Assembly (NCBI GenBank): GCA_964405335.1
Contig: CAYONP010000012.1
Span: 16,438 to 80,437 of the forward strand
Direction of reading: 5' to 3'
DNA from: CAYONP01 sp964405335
Lineage (GTDB): Bacteria; Armatimonadota; UBA10988
Length of the DNA stretch: 64,000 nucleotides
Below are positions 1 to 8,359 of this stretch, one piece after another. The position numbers were made by a program, and so were the translations under genes. The notes under the pieces were generated by a model. The model did no database searches and was not told the origin of the DNA. It worked only from the letters and a program-made list of their open reading frames with translations. Numbering within the stretch: position 1 is the stretch's first letter; every line of letters starts with the position of its first letter.

Positions 1-752
1 GTCACCTCGACCCCCATCTCATCGATCCGCACCTCGACGCTGTGGCGGAAGCGGCTCCGGTCGCGGCACAGCGCGAAGTAGCACGAGGCGCTGCGGGCGA
101 ACCAGTCGGGCACCGTGTCGTGGGCGACAATCAGCGCGCCGGGGGCCAGATAAGGCTCGGCCGCCTCGAGCAGCGTGGTGTAGATCTTCTTACCGCGCCG
201 CCGCTCGTCGGGGTGGTCGTTCGGCCCGTTGGCGTCGAGGTAGAGATAGTCGATCGGCCCGAGCGAGGCGACCGTCTCGTGGCCGTCCTGGCAGCGGATG
301 TCGCACGGCGCGCCGATGGCCGCCAGGTTGCGGCGCGCCAGGTCGACATGGTCGGGCACCACTTCGCAGCCGACCACCGTGGCGCCGTCATAGACCGCGC
401 CCGGCCCGGTCGCCGCGCCGACGTTCCAGATCAGCGTGTTGCCGGCGAAGATGCCGCAGCAGCAGAGGCAGCGCGGCTGGAGAATCGCCGGCAGGGCATA
501 GAGCAGGCGCTCCATGACCGGCGTGATCGAGGTCCAGGGCACCTCGAACTGCGCCTTGACCGCCGCGCGCAGGCGCTCGAACGCCGCGCCGTCGTAGTCG
601 GTGTGCGGGAGGATCCCGCGCGCCTGCAGTTCGTCGAGGGCCTCGGCCACGCGGCCGGCCTCGTCGTCGCCGTCGACCCGGCTACGGCCGCCGGTGTCGG
701 TCAGGTAGTAGGTGGTTTCCCAGGCGGGCCGGGTGATCTGGTCGACGTTCAT
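1..752 (-). CDS. SAM-dependent methyltransferase, 3' end beyond window
   Basis: The frame is open from an ATG at 752 down to the window edge, giving about 250 residues without a stop, so the C-terminus is missing. The middle has a class I methyltransferase core. A glycine-rich motif I (IWNVGAATGPGA, about residues 107-118) is followed by an acidic end of strand 2 (VVGCEVVPDHVDLARRNL), and a YLYLDANG stretch sits where the motif IV aspartate is expected. This layout fits predicted O-methyltransferases that act on small molecules, but the substrate cannot be read. The gene diverges from the deaminase at 837 across an 84-bp gap. An unrelated plus-strand frame covers the region but lacks any recognisable domain. 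Confidence 0.75.
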   Translation of the reverse strand, partial: MNVDQITRPAWETTYYLTDTGGRSRVDGDDEAGRVAEALDELQARGILPHTDYDGAAFERLRAAVKAQFEVPWTSITPVMERLLYALPAILQPRCLCCCGIFAGNTLIWNVGAATGPGAVYDGATVVGCEVVPDHVDLARRNLAAIGAPCDIRCQDGHETVASLGPIDYLYLDANGPNDHPDERRRGKKIYTTLLEAAEPYLAPGALIVAHDTVPDWFARSASCYFALCRDRSRFRHSVEVRIDEMGVEV

Positions 753-836
753 GCCGCGCGCTGTTCGCGGCGCCGGCCCGGCAACCTCCGGAGGGATGAC
801 CGGCCGTTCGTGGAATCGCCGGCCGGAGACCTGGGC

Positions 837-1340
837 GTGGAGACCCGCCGCAAACCGACCTGGGACGAGTACTTCATGGCCATGGCGGTGTTGGTCGCCA
901 GCCGGGCAACCTGCGAGCGGGGACACGTCGGCTGCGTCATGGTCCGCGACAAGCGGCTGCTGGCCACCGGCTACAACGGCCCCATCGGCCACAACCCCGA
1001 CTGCCTCGGTGCCGACCGCTGCCGCAAGACCCCCGACGGCGGCTGTGCCGAGACGGCCCACGCCGAGCAAAACGCCGTCGCCTACGCGGCGCGCTACGGT
1101 GTCGACCTGACCGGCTGCACGGCCTACCTCTCGGGCTACAGCCCCTGCCTGATGTGTGCCAAGCTGCTCGCCCAGTGCGGCTGCCGCGAGGTGGTCTACC
1201 GCAAGCTCTACCGCGACACGGTGCCGCTCGACTTCCTGCGCGAGGCCGATGTGGCCTATCGGCTCTATGACGGGCCCGAGCCGGTGATCACCTGGTCCGA
1301 CCTGCTGGCCGAGGCCGCCGAGCCGGGGAGCGGTGCATGA
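837..1340 (+). CDS. dCMP deaminase family protein (ComEB-like)
   Basis: Zinc-dependent cytidine/deoxycytidylate deaminase of 167 residues, the usual size for the family. The zinc site is complete: HAEQNA near residue 75 gives the His ligand and catalytic Glu, and SPCLMCAK near residue 103 gives the PCxxC cysteines. An upstream cysteine-rich loop (CLGADRCRK, then GGC) matches the extra metal region of dCMP deaminases. The likely role is conversion of dCMP to dUMP for thymidylate synthesis. I chose the GTG at 837 because a GGAG lies about nine bases upstream and homology begins there; a GTG at 810 is the alternative. The longer open frame upstream is a shadow of the methyltransferase. Its stop overlaps the peptidase start by four bases. 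Confidence 0.85.
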   Translation: METRRKPTWDEYFMAMAVLVASRATCERGHVGCVMVRDKRLLATGYNGPIGHNPDCLGADRCRKTPDGGCAETAHAEQNAVAYAARYGVDLTGCTAYLSGYSPCLMCAKLLAQCGCREVVYRKLYRDTVPLDFLREADVAYRLYDGPEPVITWSDLLAEAAEPGSGA

Positions 1341-2032
1341 GCCACATCGTCGCCCGCGGCGGCGGCGGATTGTCCGACGACCCGGGCGACCTGGCGCTCA
1401 ACGCCTACACCCTCGAGCTGAGCGGCGTGCGGAAGCCGAGGGTCTGCTTCCTGCCCACCGCCAGCGGCGACGAGCGCGACAACATCATCCGCTTCTATGA
1501 GACCTTCTGCCGGCTCGACTGCCAGCCGACTCACCTGACCCTGTTTCGCCGCACCGTCGCCGATCTCGGTGCGCTGCTGGCGGCGCAGGAGGTCATCTGG
1601 GTCGGCGGCGGCAACACCCGCAACATGCTCGCGCTGTGGCGCGAATGGGCCATCGACCAGCACCTGCGCGAGGCCGCCGCGCGCGGGGCCGTGCTGGCCG
1701 GCAGCAGCGCCGGGGCGATCTGTTGGTTCGAGTCCGGTCTGACCGACTCGATCCCCGGCCGGATCACCGCCATGCCCGCGCTCGGGCTGCTGCCCGGCAG
1801 CTTCTGCCCGCATTACGACAGCGAGCCGCAGCGCCGGCCGCGGTACCACGAGCTGTTGGCCGCCGGCGCCATCGAGCCCGGCCTGGCCTGCGACGACGGC
1901 GCGGCGGTGCACTTTATCGACGGCCGATTGCACGAGGTGCTCGCCTGGAAACCGGCGGCGCGGATGTACCGGCTGTCGTTGGTCGACGGCCAGGTCGACG
2001 AACAGGCGGTCGACGGCCGGTTGGTGGCGTAG
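1337..2032 (+). CDS. Peptidase E-like serine peptidase (family S51)
   Basis: Protein of 231 residues with the class I glutamine-amidotransferase-like fold of family S51. The nucleophile elbow GSSAG lies at residues 122-126 with serine 124 as the likely nucleophile. IWVGGGNTRNML (about 87-98) is the family's glycine-rich substrate loop. S51 enzymes include aspartyl dipeptidase (PepE) and cyanophycinase; the short length and lack of a signal peptide favour a cytoplasmic dipeptidase. Start and upstream stop share an ATGA, so translation is probably coupled to the deaminase. The exact substrate is inferred only from the family. Confidence 0.82.
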   Translation: MSHIVARGGGGLSDDPGDLALNAYTLELSGVRKPRVCFLPTASGDERDNIIRFYETFCRLDCQPTHLTLFRRTVADLGALLAAQEVIWVGGGNTRNMLALWREWAIDQHLREAAARGAVLAGSSAGAICWFESGLTDSIPGRITAMPALGLLPGSFCPHYDSEPQRRPRYHELLAAGAIEPGLACDDGAAVHFIDGRLHEVLAWKPAARMYRLSLVDGQVDEQAVDGRLVA

Positions 2033-2163
2033 GCCGGCGCCGGCGAGGTAGCGCGCGTTCGCCGACAGTGCCAACGAGCCGTGCGCAGTGCGGCGACGGG
2101 TCCAGCGGCGCGCTCGGCGAGCGCGCCCTACCGCCAGCTTCCTCAGCGTGCTGGAAAGGTCCC

Positions 2164-2256
2164 GTAGGGGCGGGTCTCAGACCCGCCCGAACGGCGGCGA
2201 GCCCGCTTCCAGAGCGGATCGGCTTGCTAGCGGGCAGGTCTGAGACCTGCCCCTAC
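2164..2256. repeat. 93-bp palindromic element, copy 1
   Basis: The element has 25-bp terminal inverted repeats that differ at one base, each of which is itself a hairpin (GGGCGGGTCT/AGACCCGCCC type). They flank a 43-bp centre containing a third small hairpin around CCGCTTCCAGAGCGG. A second copy of exactly the same length lies in opposite orientation at 21889-21981. It sits between the 3' ends of the S51 peptidase and the PPIase genes. No coding potential is seen in 2033-2274. Confidence 0.85.
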
Positions 2257-2274
2257 AGCCAAGGCCGACACGCC

Positions 2275-4416
2275 CTATTCCGACACCTTCTCGGACTCGC
2301 CCACCGGCGCCTCGGCCGGGCCGCCCTCGGTGGGCGCGCCGAGGGACTTCAGCGCCTCGGTGATCGCGGCCTTGACCGAGTCGTCCATCTCGCTGGCCTC
2401 GAGCTGCCGCAGCCGGTCGACCGCGCCGGTCGCCTTCATCGCGGCGAGCGCCTTGATGGTCGCGATCTTGACGTCGGGGTAGAAAGTGTCGAGCGACTCG
2501 ATCAGCGCCTGCTCGGCCTGCGGGCCGCCGATCCGCCCGAGCGCTTCGGCCGCGGCGACCTGCGGCTTGGTGTCGACGCCGAAGGCGTTGGTCCGCTGCA
2601 GCGCCTGGGCCAGTTGGAAGTGGACCTCGGGGTGGCTGTCGGGCCAGGCCCGGGCCGCCCGCTGAAGCCAATACTGCTCCGCCTCGGCGTCGCTCTTCTT
2701 GCCCGCCAGATAGGCTTTGATCTGCGGGTCGAAGACCTTGATCCGCCCGTCGTCGTAGGCCTTCTCGACCAGCTCGTCGAGCACCTTCTGCACGTGCTCG
2801 TTCTGCTTGGTCTGCTCGAGCTGCTCGCGCATCTGCTCGACCTTCTGCTCAGGGTCCTCGGCGGCAATCAGGATGTGCCGGACCTTAACCTGCTCGGCCG
2901 GCTCAATCGCGGGATTGCGCAGCGCCGGCAGGTCGGCCAGCAGCTTGGCGTCGTCGCTCTCGGGGTCGAGTTCGGGCTCTTCGGGCGGGGTCGCGCCGTC
3001 GGCATAGAGCTGGCGCTCGAGGCACTGGATCAGGTGCCAGCCGAACTGGGTCCGCACCGGCGGCGAGAGCTCGTCGACCTCGAGGCCGAAGGCGACCTGC
3101 TCAAACGGCTTGACCCACATCCCGCGGCCGGTCAGCTCATACTCGCCGCCGTTGTCCTTGCTGCCCGGGTCTTCCGAGTGCGCCTTCGCCAGCGCGGCGA
3201 AATCGGCCCCGCCCTTGAGCTGCGCGGCCAGGTCGTCGGCGATCTTCTTCGCCTCGTCGAACGTCCGCGGGTCGGCGGTCTTGAAGTCGTCCGGCCAGAC
3301 CTTCTTCTCCTCGACCAGGGCGATCACCCAGCCCTCGTCGCCCTCGATCAGCTCGCTGACCTGTCCCGGCTCGAGGGCGAACACCGCCTCCTTGAAGGCC
3401 TCACCGAAACGCGCCCGCGCGCGGGTGAAGCTGCCCAGATCGCCGCCGTTCTCGGCGGTGTAGTCGTCCGACTCGGTGCGCGCGATGGTCTCGAACTGGT
3501 CCGGCGCCGCCTTCACCCGCGCCAGAAGCTGCTCGGCCTTCGCCCGCACCGCCTGCAGGTCCTGTTGCCAGCGCGACTCCTGCTCCATCCGCTGCTGTCG
3601 CTCTTCGTCGCTCTCGGTCATCCCCTCGGCCGGCGGCAGCGGCTTGCGCGTCTCGCTGCGGACTACCATTGCCCGCGCCTTGACCTCTTCGTACTCGGCC
3701 TTCATGTCGTCGTCGTCGATGGCGACCTCGGCCTTGATCGATTCAATCACCTTGTCCAGCAGCACCGCCGTTTCGATCTCGGCGCGCTTGGCCTCCAGCT
3801 CGGCGCGCAGCTCGGCCGCCACCTGCTCGGCCGAGGTGCCCTGCTCCTGCAGCCGGTAGCGCCACTTCTTGTCGCTCATCCCGCCGCGCTGCGATTCGAG
3901 TTGGAGCTGCACCTGCTCTTCGATCTTGGCCTCGACCTCGCCGCCGGAGATGCCGATCCCGCGGCGCTTCGCCTCGGCCCGGAGCACCTGCTCCTGGACC
4001 CACGAGTCGTAGACCTGGCCAATCTGCTCGTGGAGATAGGCAACCTGCCCGCCGCGGCGCAGGCCGTACCCGTCCAGCGTCTGCTCGAACTCGACGCGGG
4101 CGAGCTTGGTGCCGCCGACGCTGGCGATCACCGGAAACGTCTCGCCGCTCGCGCCATTCTCCGCCTCGGGCGCGCCGCCGAAGCTGAACAGTGCACCGAG
4201 GCCGAAGATCAGCACGAAGATGAACAGGCCGTAGACCAGCAGGTGGCTCAGGTCGCGTCGCAGCGCGCCGATCGAGAAGCCGCGCATGACGCGGATCACG
4301 TTTTTCCACTGGAACTTCTGCCGCTTGACCGGCTTCGGCTCCTCCTTCCGGCGCAGCGGGGGAGGTCCGACCCGGCTGCGGCTCGAGGAACTCGATGAGG
4401 CGCGTCGATCTGGCAT
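2275..4416 (-). CDS. Membrane-anchored parvulin-type peptidyl-prolyl isomerase with HEAT-like C-terminus
   Basis: Protein of 713 residues. The basic cytoplasmic N-terminus is followed by one membrane segment at about 56-76 (LLVYGLFIFVLIFGLGALF), so the rest lies outside the inner membrane, as in PpiD. A SurA-N-like helical region follows, then parvulin signatures near residue 307 (ENGGDLGSFTRARARFGEAF) and near 402 (SEDPGSKDNGGEYELTGRG). The likely role is folding of exported and outer-membrane proteins. The last 120 residues contain HEAT-like helical repeats (AAAEALGRIGGPQAEQALIE and one more unit), which PpiD and SurA lack. Start chosen at ATG 4416, where the basic head begins with GGAG about 9 bases upstream; the longer frame runs into the repeat element at 4498. 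Highly charged linkers are present. Confidence 0.82.
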   Translation of the reverse strand: MPDRRASSSSSSRSRVGPPPLRRKEEPKPVKRQKFQWKNVIRVMRGFSIGALRRDLSHLLVYGLFIFVLIFGLGALFSFGGAPEAENGASGETFPVIASVGGTKLARVEFEQTLDGYGLRRGGQVAYLHEQIGQVYDSWVQEQVLRAEAKRRGIGISGGEVEAKIEEQVQLQLESQRGGMSDKKWRYRLQEQGTSAEQVAAELRAELEAKRAEIETAVLLDKVIESIKAEVAIDDDDMKAEYEEVKARAMVVRSETRKPLPPAEGMTESDEERQQRMEQESRWQQDLQAVRAKAEQLLARVKAAPDQFETIARTESDDYTAENGGDLGSFTRARARFGEAFKEAVFALEPGQVSELIEGDEGWVIALVEEKKVWPDDFKTADPRTFDEAKKIADDLAAQLKGGADFAALAKAHSEDPGSKDNGGEYELTGRGMWVKPFEQVAFGLEVDELSPPVRTQFGWHLIQCLERQLYADGATPPEEPELDPESDDAKLLADLPALRNPAIEPAEQVKVRHILIAAEDPEQKVEQMREQLEQTKQNEHVQKVLDELVEKAYDDGRIKVFDPQIKAYLAGKKSDAEAEQYWLQRAARAWPDSHPEVHFQLAQALQRTNAFGVDTKPQVAAAEALGRIGGPQAEQALIESLDTFYPDVKIATIKALAAMKATGAVDRLRQLEASEMDDSVKAAITEALKSLGAPTEGGPAEAPVGESEKVSE

Positions 4417-4497
4417 CGGCAGGACTCCGCCGCACCCGCGCGCGGCGTAACCACCCATTCTAGCACGCAGGCTGTCAATCGCCGAGTCGCATAATAC

Positions 4498-4638
4498 GGG
4501 GACACACGACCTATTCTCCCCTCGGCCGGGCCGCCCGTCCGGCTGGCGCGTTGGGCCCGCAAGGGACACCGATCATCGGCAGATCCATCAGGACCAGCTA
4601 TCTGTCCCTGGATTCCAGGAAATAGGTCGTGTGTCCCC
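4498..4638. mobile_element. Miniature inverted-repeat element, copy 1
   Basis: A 141-bp element bounded by a perfect 18-bp inverted repeat, GGGGACACACGACCTATT at 4498-4515 and its complement at 4621-4638. Inside are GC-rich palindromes and a GGGACA/TGTCCC pair. It has no coding capacity. The end sequence resembles those mobilised by REP-associated Y1 tyrosine transposases, but no transposase gene lies in the window. The 4417-4868 intergenic region holds only this element, its twin and short flanks. Confidence 0.8.
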
Positions 4639-4650
4639 GAATTGTAATGT

Positions 4651-4792
4651 GGGGACACACGACCTATTCTACTCTCGGCCGGGCCGCCCGTCCGGCTGGC
4701 GCGTTGGGCCCGCAAGGGACACCGATCATCGGTAGATCCATCAGAGACCGACTATCTGTCCCTGGATTCCAGGAAATAGGTCGTGTGTCCCC
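4651..4792. mobile_element. Miniature inverted-repeat element, copy 2
   Basis: A 142-bp near-identical direct copy of the element at 4498-4638, with the same 18-bp ends at 4651-4668 and 4775-4792. The two are separated by 12 bp. Each is followed by CGAATTG, which could be part of a target or of a longer element. The few differences lie near the left end and in the middle, around 4671 and 4732-4752, so the copies are not a very recent exact duplication. Confidence 0.8.
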
Positions 4793-4868
4793 GAATTGCG
4801 ATTGCCGCGCCGCTCGCGGTTCCGCGGAGTCACACTATGCTCGGTGGGGTGTTGGACGGAGCTGAGCG

Positions 4869-6635
4869 ATGTCTCTCCCCAAGGTGAGGGTGGCCAGTCT
4901 GGCCGACCTGCCGCCCGGCGCGGCGCTGCCGGTCAAGGTCAACGGCCACGCCGTGGCGCTGTTCAATGACGGCGGCGAGATCCGCGCGGTGGACAACCGC
5001 TGTCCCCACATGGGCTATCCCCTGGTCGAGGCGCCGGTGACCAACGGCGTGCTGCGCTGCCCGTGGCACCACTGGCGGTTCGATCTCGCCACCGGCGGCT
5101 GCCTGACCGCCGGCGGCGACGATGTCTCGACCTTCGCGGTCGAGCTGCGCGGCGACCAGATCTGGCTCGGCGTCGAGCCGCATGGAGCCAACCTCGATGA
5201 GCGCCGCGAGCGCGCGCAACGCGACCTCGAGCAGGGCATGGTTGAGGTCAACACCTTCTTGCTCGCCAAGGCGCTCTGCGCGCTGCGTGCCTGCGGGATC
5301 GACGATCAGGCCATCATCCGCCAGGCGGTCGAGTACGGGCTGAAGCACCGCGTCGAGGGGTTTGGCCCGGGCCTGGTCATCCTGACCTCGCTGCTCAACC
5401 TCTATGACCGCCTGCCCGAGGAGGATCAGCTTCTGGCGTTGGTTCACGGCGTCGGGCAGATGGCCGGCGACAGCGCCAATCGCGCGCCGCGTCGGCCGCT
5501 GCGCCCGCTGCCCGACCGCGGGCGGCTGAGCCAGGAGACGCTGGTCCGTCTGTTCCGCCAGATGATTGAGGACCGCGAGGCGGCCGGTGCCGAACGCGTC
5601 CTGCGCACCTGCTGCGCCCAGGGAGGCAGCCTGGCCGACGCGGCCGAGCTGCTGCTCGTCGCCGGGACCGACCACTTCTTCCTCAGCACCGGGCACGTGC
5701 TTGACTTCACCAACAAGGCGTTCGAACTGATCGACCACCTCGGCGACGAGGCCGCCGAGTCGGTCCTCGCCTCGCTGACGCGGCCGATGGCCGGCGCCTT
5801 CCGGCACGACGAGAGCGCCGACTGGGAAGACGCCGGCGGCCCGCTGGCCGAGGCCTTCGCACGTTTCGACACGCGGCCGGCCGACGACCCGGCCTGGGCC
5901 GACGACGGCACCCTGCTCGAGCTGTTGCTCGAGGGCGACCCGCCCGAGATCATCCGCGCCATGAGTGACGCGGTGCAGCGCGGCGCCGGGCCGCGGGCGC
6001 TGGCCGCGGTGGTCTGCGACGCTTCGATGCTGCGCGTGGCGCGGTTCCACCTGCAGAACGAGAACGACTGGGACGATGTGCTCCACCTGGTCAGCTACAA
6101 CCACGCCGTCGACCGGCTCGCGGCGCGTTTCGCCGGCCGGCCGGCGACCGACTTCGCGCTGCTGCGGGCGGTCTTCCATGGGGCGGTCTACTGCCACCTG
6201 ACGCGCTTCCTCAACGTGCCGGCGGTGCCCCTGCCACACCAGCGCCGGCATGACTACCTGATCCCCGATGAGCCGCGCCAGATGTGCGAGCGGCTGCTCC
6301 ACTGCGCCGAGTTCCAGCAGGTCGAGGAGGCGGCGGCGATTGCTGATCGTTATCTCCGCGCCGGGCACGACTCGCGGTCGATCGAGGCGGCGCTGATCAA
6401 GGCGCTGCTGCGCGAGGACAGCGTGTTCCACACCTTCCAGATGGTCGAGGCGGGGATTGCCCGGCACGTGCTCAAGGGCGGTGGCGCGAACCCCGAGCTG
6501 GTCGCTGCGGCGCGTTACCTGACCGCGCAGAAGTTGCGCCGGGGCGTGCTCTGGTCGACCCGCAACGCGCTCACCCTGGCCCGCGGCGAGGGCCTCAACA
6601 CGCGCCCGGCGACACACCAGGCGGCGGGAGACTGA
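4869..6635 (+). CDS. Rieske [2Fe-2S] protein with large uncharacterised C-terminal domain
   Basis: Protein of 588 residues. Residues 1-100 form a Rieske domain with all four cluster ligands: C45 and H47 (CPHMGYP), C64 and H67 (CPWHHW). The remaining 480 residues are mostly helical and rich in histidine and acidic residues (AGTDHFFLSTGHVLDFTNKA, LHLVSYNHAVDRLAA, FHGAVYCHLTRFL). They lack the mononuclear-iron motif of ring-hydroxylating dioxygenases. The Rieske part probably carries electrons to an oxidation catalysed in the C-terminal part, but the reaction is unknown. Several conserved-looking histidines could bind metal. The start ATG has a GGAG eight bases upstream. No membrane segment or signal is seen. 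It stands alone, next to the inverted-repeat elements. Confidence 0.8.
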   Translation: MSLPKVRVASLADLPPGAALPVKVNGHAVALFNDGGEIRAVDNRCPHMGYPLVEAPVTNGVLRCPWHHWRFDLATGGCLTAGGDDVSTFAVELRGDQIWLGVEPHGANLDERRERAQRDLEQGMVEVNTFLLAKALCALRACGIDDQAIIRQAVEYGLKHRVEGFGPGLVILTSLLNLYDRLPEEDQLLALVHGVGQMAGDSANRAPRRPLRPLPDRGRLSQETLVRLFRQMIEDREAAGAERVLRTCCAQGGSLADAAELLLVAGTDHFFLSTGHVLDFTNKAFELIDHLGDEAAESVLASLTRPMAGAFRHDESADWEDAGGPLAEAFARFDTRPADDPAWADDGTLLELLLEGDPPEIIRAMSDAVQRGAGPRALAAVVCDASMLRVARFHLQNENDWDDVLHLVSYNHAVDRLAARFAGRPATDFALLRAVFHGAVYCHLTRFLNVPAVPLPHQRRHDYLIPDEPRQMCERLLHCAEFQQVEEAAAIADRYLRAGHDSRSIEAALIKALLREDSVFHTFQMVEAGIARHVLKGGGANPELVAAARYLTAQKLRRGVLWSTRNALTLARGEGLNTRPATHQAAGD

Positions 6636-6733
6636 GGGCACGCGATCACCGAGTGCGCTGAACGCGAAGGCGGTGGTGCCTCGCGCTGCGCCGTTGCGGT
6701 TGCCGCGGCCGTCGCGCACCGCGGTTGGCTCGC

Positions 6734-7753
6734 CTACAGCGCCTCGCGCGGCTGCTCCCACTCCTCATAGACCGCCCAGACATTGGCCGCCGGGTCGTGC
6801 TTGCCCCACTCGCACTGGGCAATCACCCCGCCGCTGCCGTGGTCCAGCGCGCGGCGGACGCGGCGGACCGCCTCTCGGCACTCATCGGGCGTGCCGAAGG
6901 GCAGCAGCCGCTGCCGGTCGATCTCGCCCCAGAAGGTGATCTGCCCGCGATGCGCGGCGGCCAGCGCCTCGATATCCATGCAGAACAACTGGCTGTTTTG
7001 CGCCGTGACACCGATTTCGATCAGATCAGGATAGATCGCGGTGATGTGTCCGTCGCTGTGGAACCAGACGTCTTTCCCGGCTTGGCGGATGATGGCGCAG
7101 TAGTCGCGGTACATCGGCTTGAAGACATCGCGCCACATGTCGGGGGAGATGAGCAAGGCAGTCTGCGTGCCCCAGTCGTCCATGAAGCCGATTCCGTCCA
7201 CATCCGTCGCCGCCCACAGGTTCATCTCCCGCAGGCTGAACTCGTGGATCATCTCCAGCACGGTCGAGACTCTCGGCTCGCCCCAGGCCAGATCGAGAAA
7301 CGCCTGCTCGCTGCCGCGGAGGAACTGCAGCCGCTCCCACGGCCGGGCGTAGGTCCCGGCGCGGACGTAGTGGTCGGTCGCCGCGCAGCTTGCGTCGACC
7401 TGGCTGAAGTCGGCCTCGTCGAGCAGCTCCCACGGTGGCTGGTAGTCGGCCAGTGCGACCCAGTCGGCCAGCGGCGGTTCGATCACCTCGCCGATCACGC
7501 CGTATTCGAGCACACGCCAGACGCTGCCCCACTCGTCGACATACTCGCCGACCTCGCTGGCGGCGCCGCGGGCGCGCCGGCTGGCGCCGTAGCGGGCATG
7601 GGGCCCGGCGAAGTCGCAGGGGAACCGCTGGTAGAACGCGGTCAGCTCGTCGCGCCGGCGCGAGGTGACGCCGGGCAGGGCCCACAGGTCGCGCGGCGCA
7701 CGGTCGACGGGCAGGTGGTCAAGGGTGCGCCGGACGCGTTCGCGGGGGGTCAT
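6734..7753 (-). CDS. Uroporphyrinogen decarboxylase family protein (MtaA-like)
   Basis: Protein of 339 residues with a TIM-barrel URO-D family pattern: MTPRERVRRTLDH at the start, VWFHSDGHI, IEIGVTAQNSQ, then FWGEID and a C-terminal GSGGVI. In fermenting bacteria of Armatimonadota, Planctomycetota and Lentisphaerota type, this branch is usually linked to methyl transfer to corrinoid proteins or to unknown small molecules rather than to haem synthesis. The absence of other haem genes here agrees with that. Start chosen at ATG 7753, preceded by GGGAG; an upstream GTG at 7780 would add nine residues. It diverges from the small-gene cluster starting at 7871. Confidence 0.78.
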   Translation of the reverse strand: MTPRERVRRTLDHLPVDRAPRDLWALPGVTSRRRDELTAFYQRFPCDFAGPHARYGASRRARGAASEVGEYVDEWGSVWRVLEYGVIGEVIEPPLADWVALADYQPPWELLDEADFSQVDASCAATDHYVRAGTYARPWERLQFLRGSEQAFLDLAWGEPRVSTVLEMIHEFSLREMNLWAATDVDGIGFMDDWGTQTALLISPDMWRDVFKPMYRDYCAIIRQAGKDVWFHSDGHITAIYPDLIEIGVTAQNSQLFCMDIEALAAAHRGQITFWGEIDRQRLLPFGTPDECREAVRRVRRALDHGSGGVIAQCEWGKHDPAANVWAVYEEWEQPREAL

Positions 7754-7870
7754 GGCGGGCTCCCGCGCGGCGGTGTGCAAGGGGTTTGCCGGAGACCATC
7801 GCGAGGTGACGGCCTGGGAGGAGGCCGGGTTCCTGGGCGTAACCAGCGGTCGACGATAGCGGAGCCGCGC

Positions 7871-8359
7871 TTGGACTTGGCGGGATGCCTGGCGCTGGCC
7901 AAGAACGTCCGATGGGCGGCCTTGGTGACGTTTGTGTCAGTGGTGATCTCGCGGCGCCGGAAGTTCGAGCTGTACGAGGACGCGGCTGAGCTGATCCGGC
8001 AAGCGGCGCAGGAGTGGGTCGGTCAGCATGCCGCCGTGCCACCGGATAGCGTCATTGCGGAGATGATCCAACGAGCGGTCGCCGCGGCCCGGTGGGACCT
8101 GCCCCTTCCACCGGGCGTTCTATCGTGGGACCTGCTCCGTGGCCAGGGCATGGATCGCTGGCGGCTCGATGAGTACCAATCGGTGGTCGGCGACTGCGGG
8201 CCGCACCTCCTGGTCATCGGTCGCGACGCTGCTCGCCAGGCCATGGCTGACAGCGCCGGCGAGCCGGCGCCGCGGCTTCGGGGCGATGCCGGCGTGGAAC
8301 TCGGTCAGGCCGTGGACGATAATACAGATGGAGGTACCGTTGTTGATGGCCGATCATAG
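7871..8359 (+). CDS. Hypothetical protein, 162 residues
   Basis: Open frame starting at a TTG with GGAG six bases upstream. The N-terminal part reads like a real helical protein: a hydrophobic stretch (WAALVTFVSVVIS), then RRRKFELYEDAAELIRQAAQ and VPPDSVIAEMIQRAV. The C-terminal third is less protein-like. I do not recognise a family. Third codon positions are less GC-biased than in neighbours, which suggests later acquisition. It overlaps the next gene by 14 bases. A GTG near 7925 is an alternative start. The longer frame that begins inside the URO-D gene is a shadow before this point. Confidence 0.45.
   Translation: MDLAGCLALAKNVRWAALVTFVSVVISRRRKFELYEDAAELIRQAAQEWVGQHAAVPPDSVIAEMIQRAVAAARWDLPLPPGVLSWDLLRGQGMDRWRLDEYQSVVGDCGPHLLVIGRDAARQAMADSAGEPAPRLRGDAGVELGQAVDDNTDGGTVVDGRS

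Noticed and set aside
1636..4398. A 920-residue plus-strand open frame
   Set aside because: It is antisense to the peptidyl-prolyl isomerase gene. High GC content keeps stops away, and its composition (Leu/Arg/Gly runs) has no domain.
4441..4480. TTGACA and TAGAAT on the minus strand before the PPIase gene
   Set aside because: The spacing is about 10 bp, too short for a sigma-70 promoter, although the TAGAAT alone may still be a -10.
6734..7753. Annotating the URO-D family gene as haem biosynthesis hemE
   Set aside because: Its length fits, but the pattern is of the MtaA-like branch and no other haem gene is nearby.
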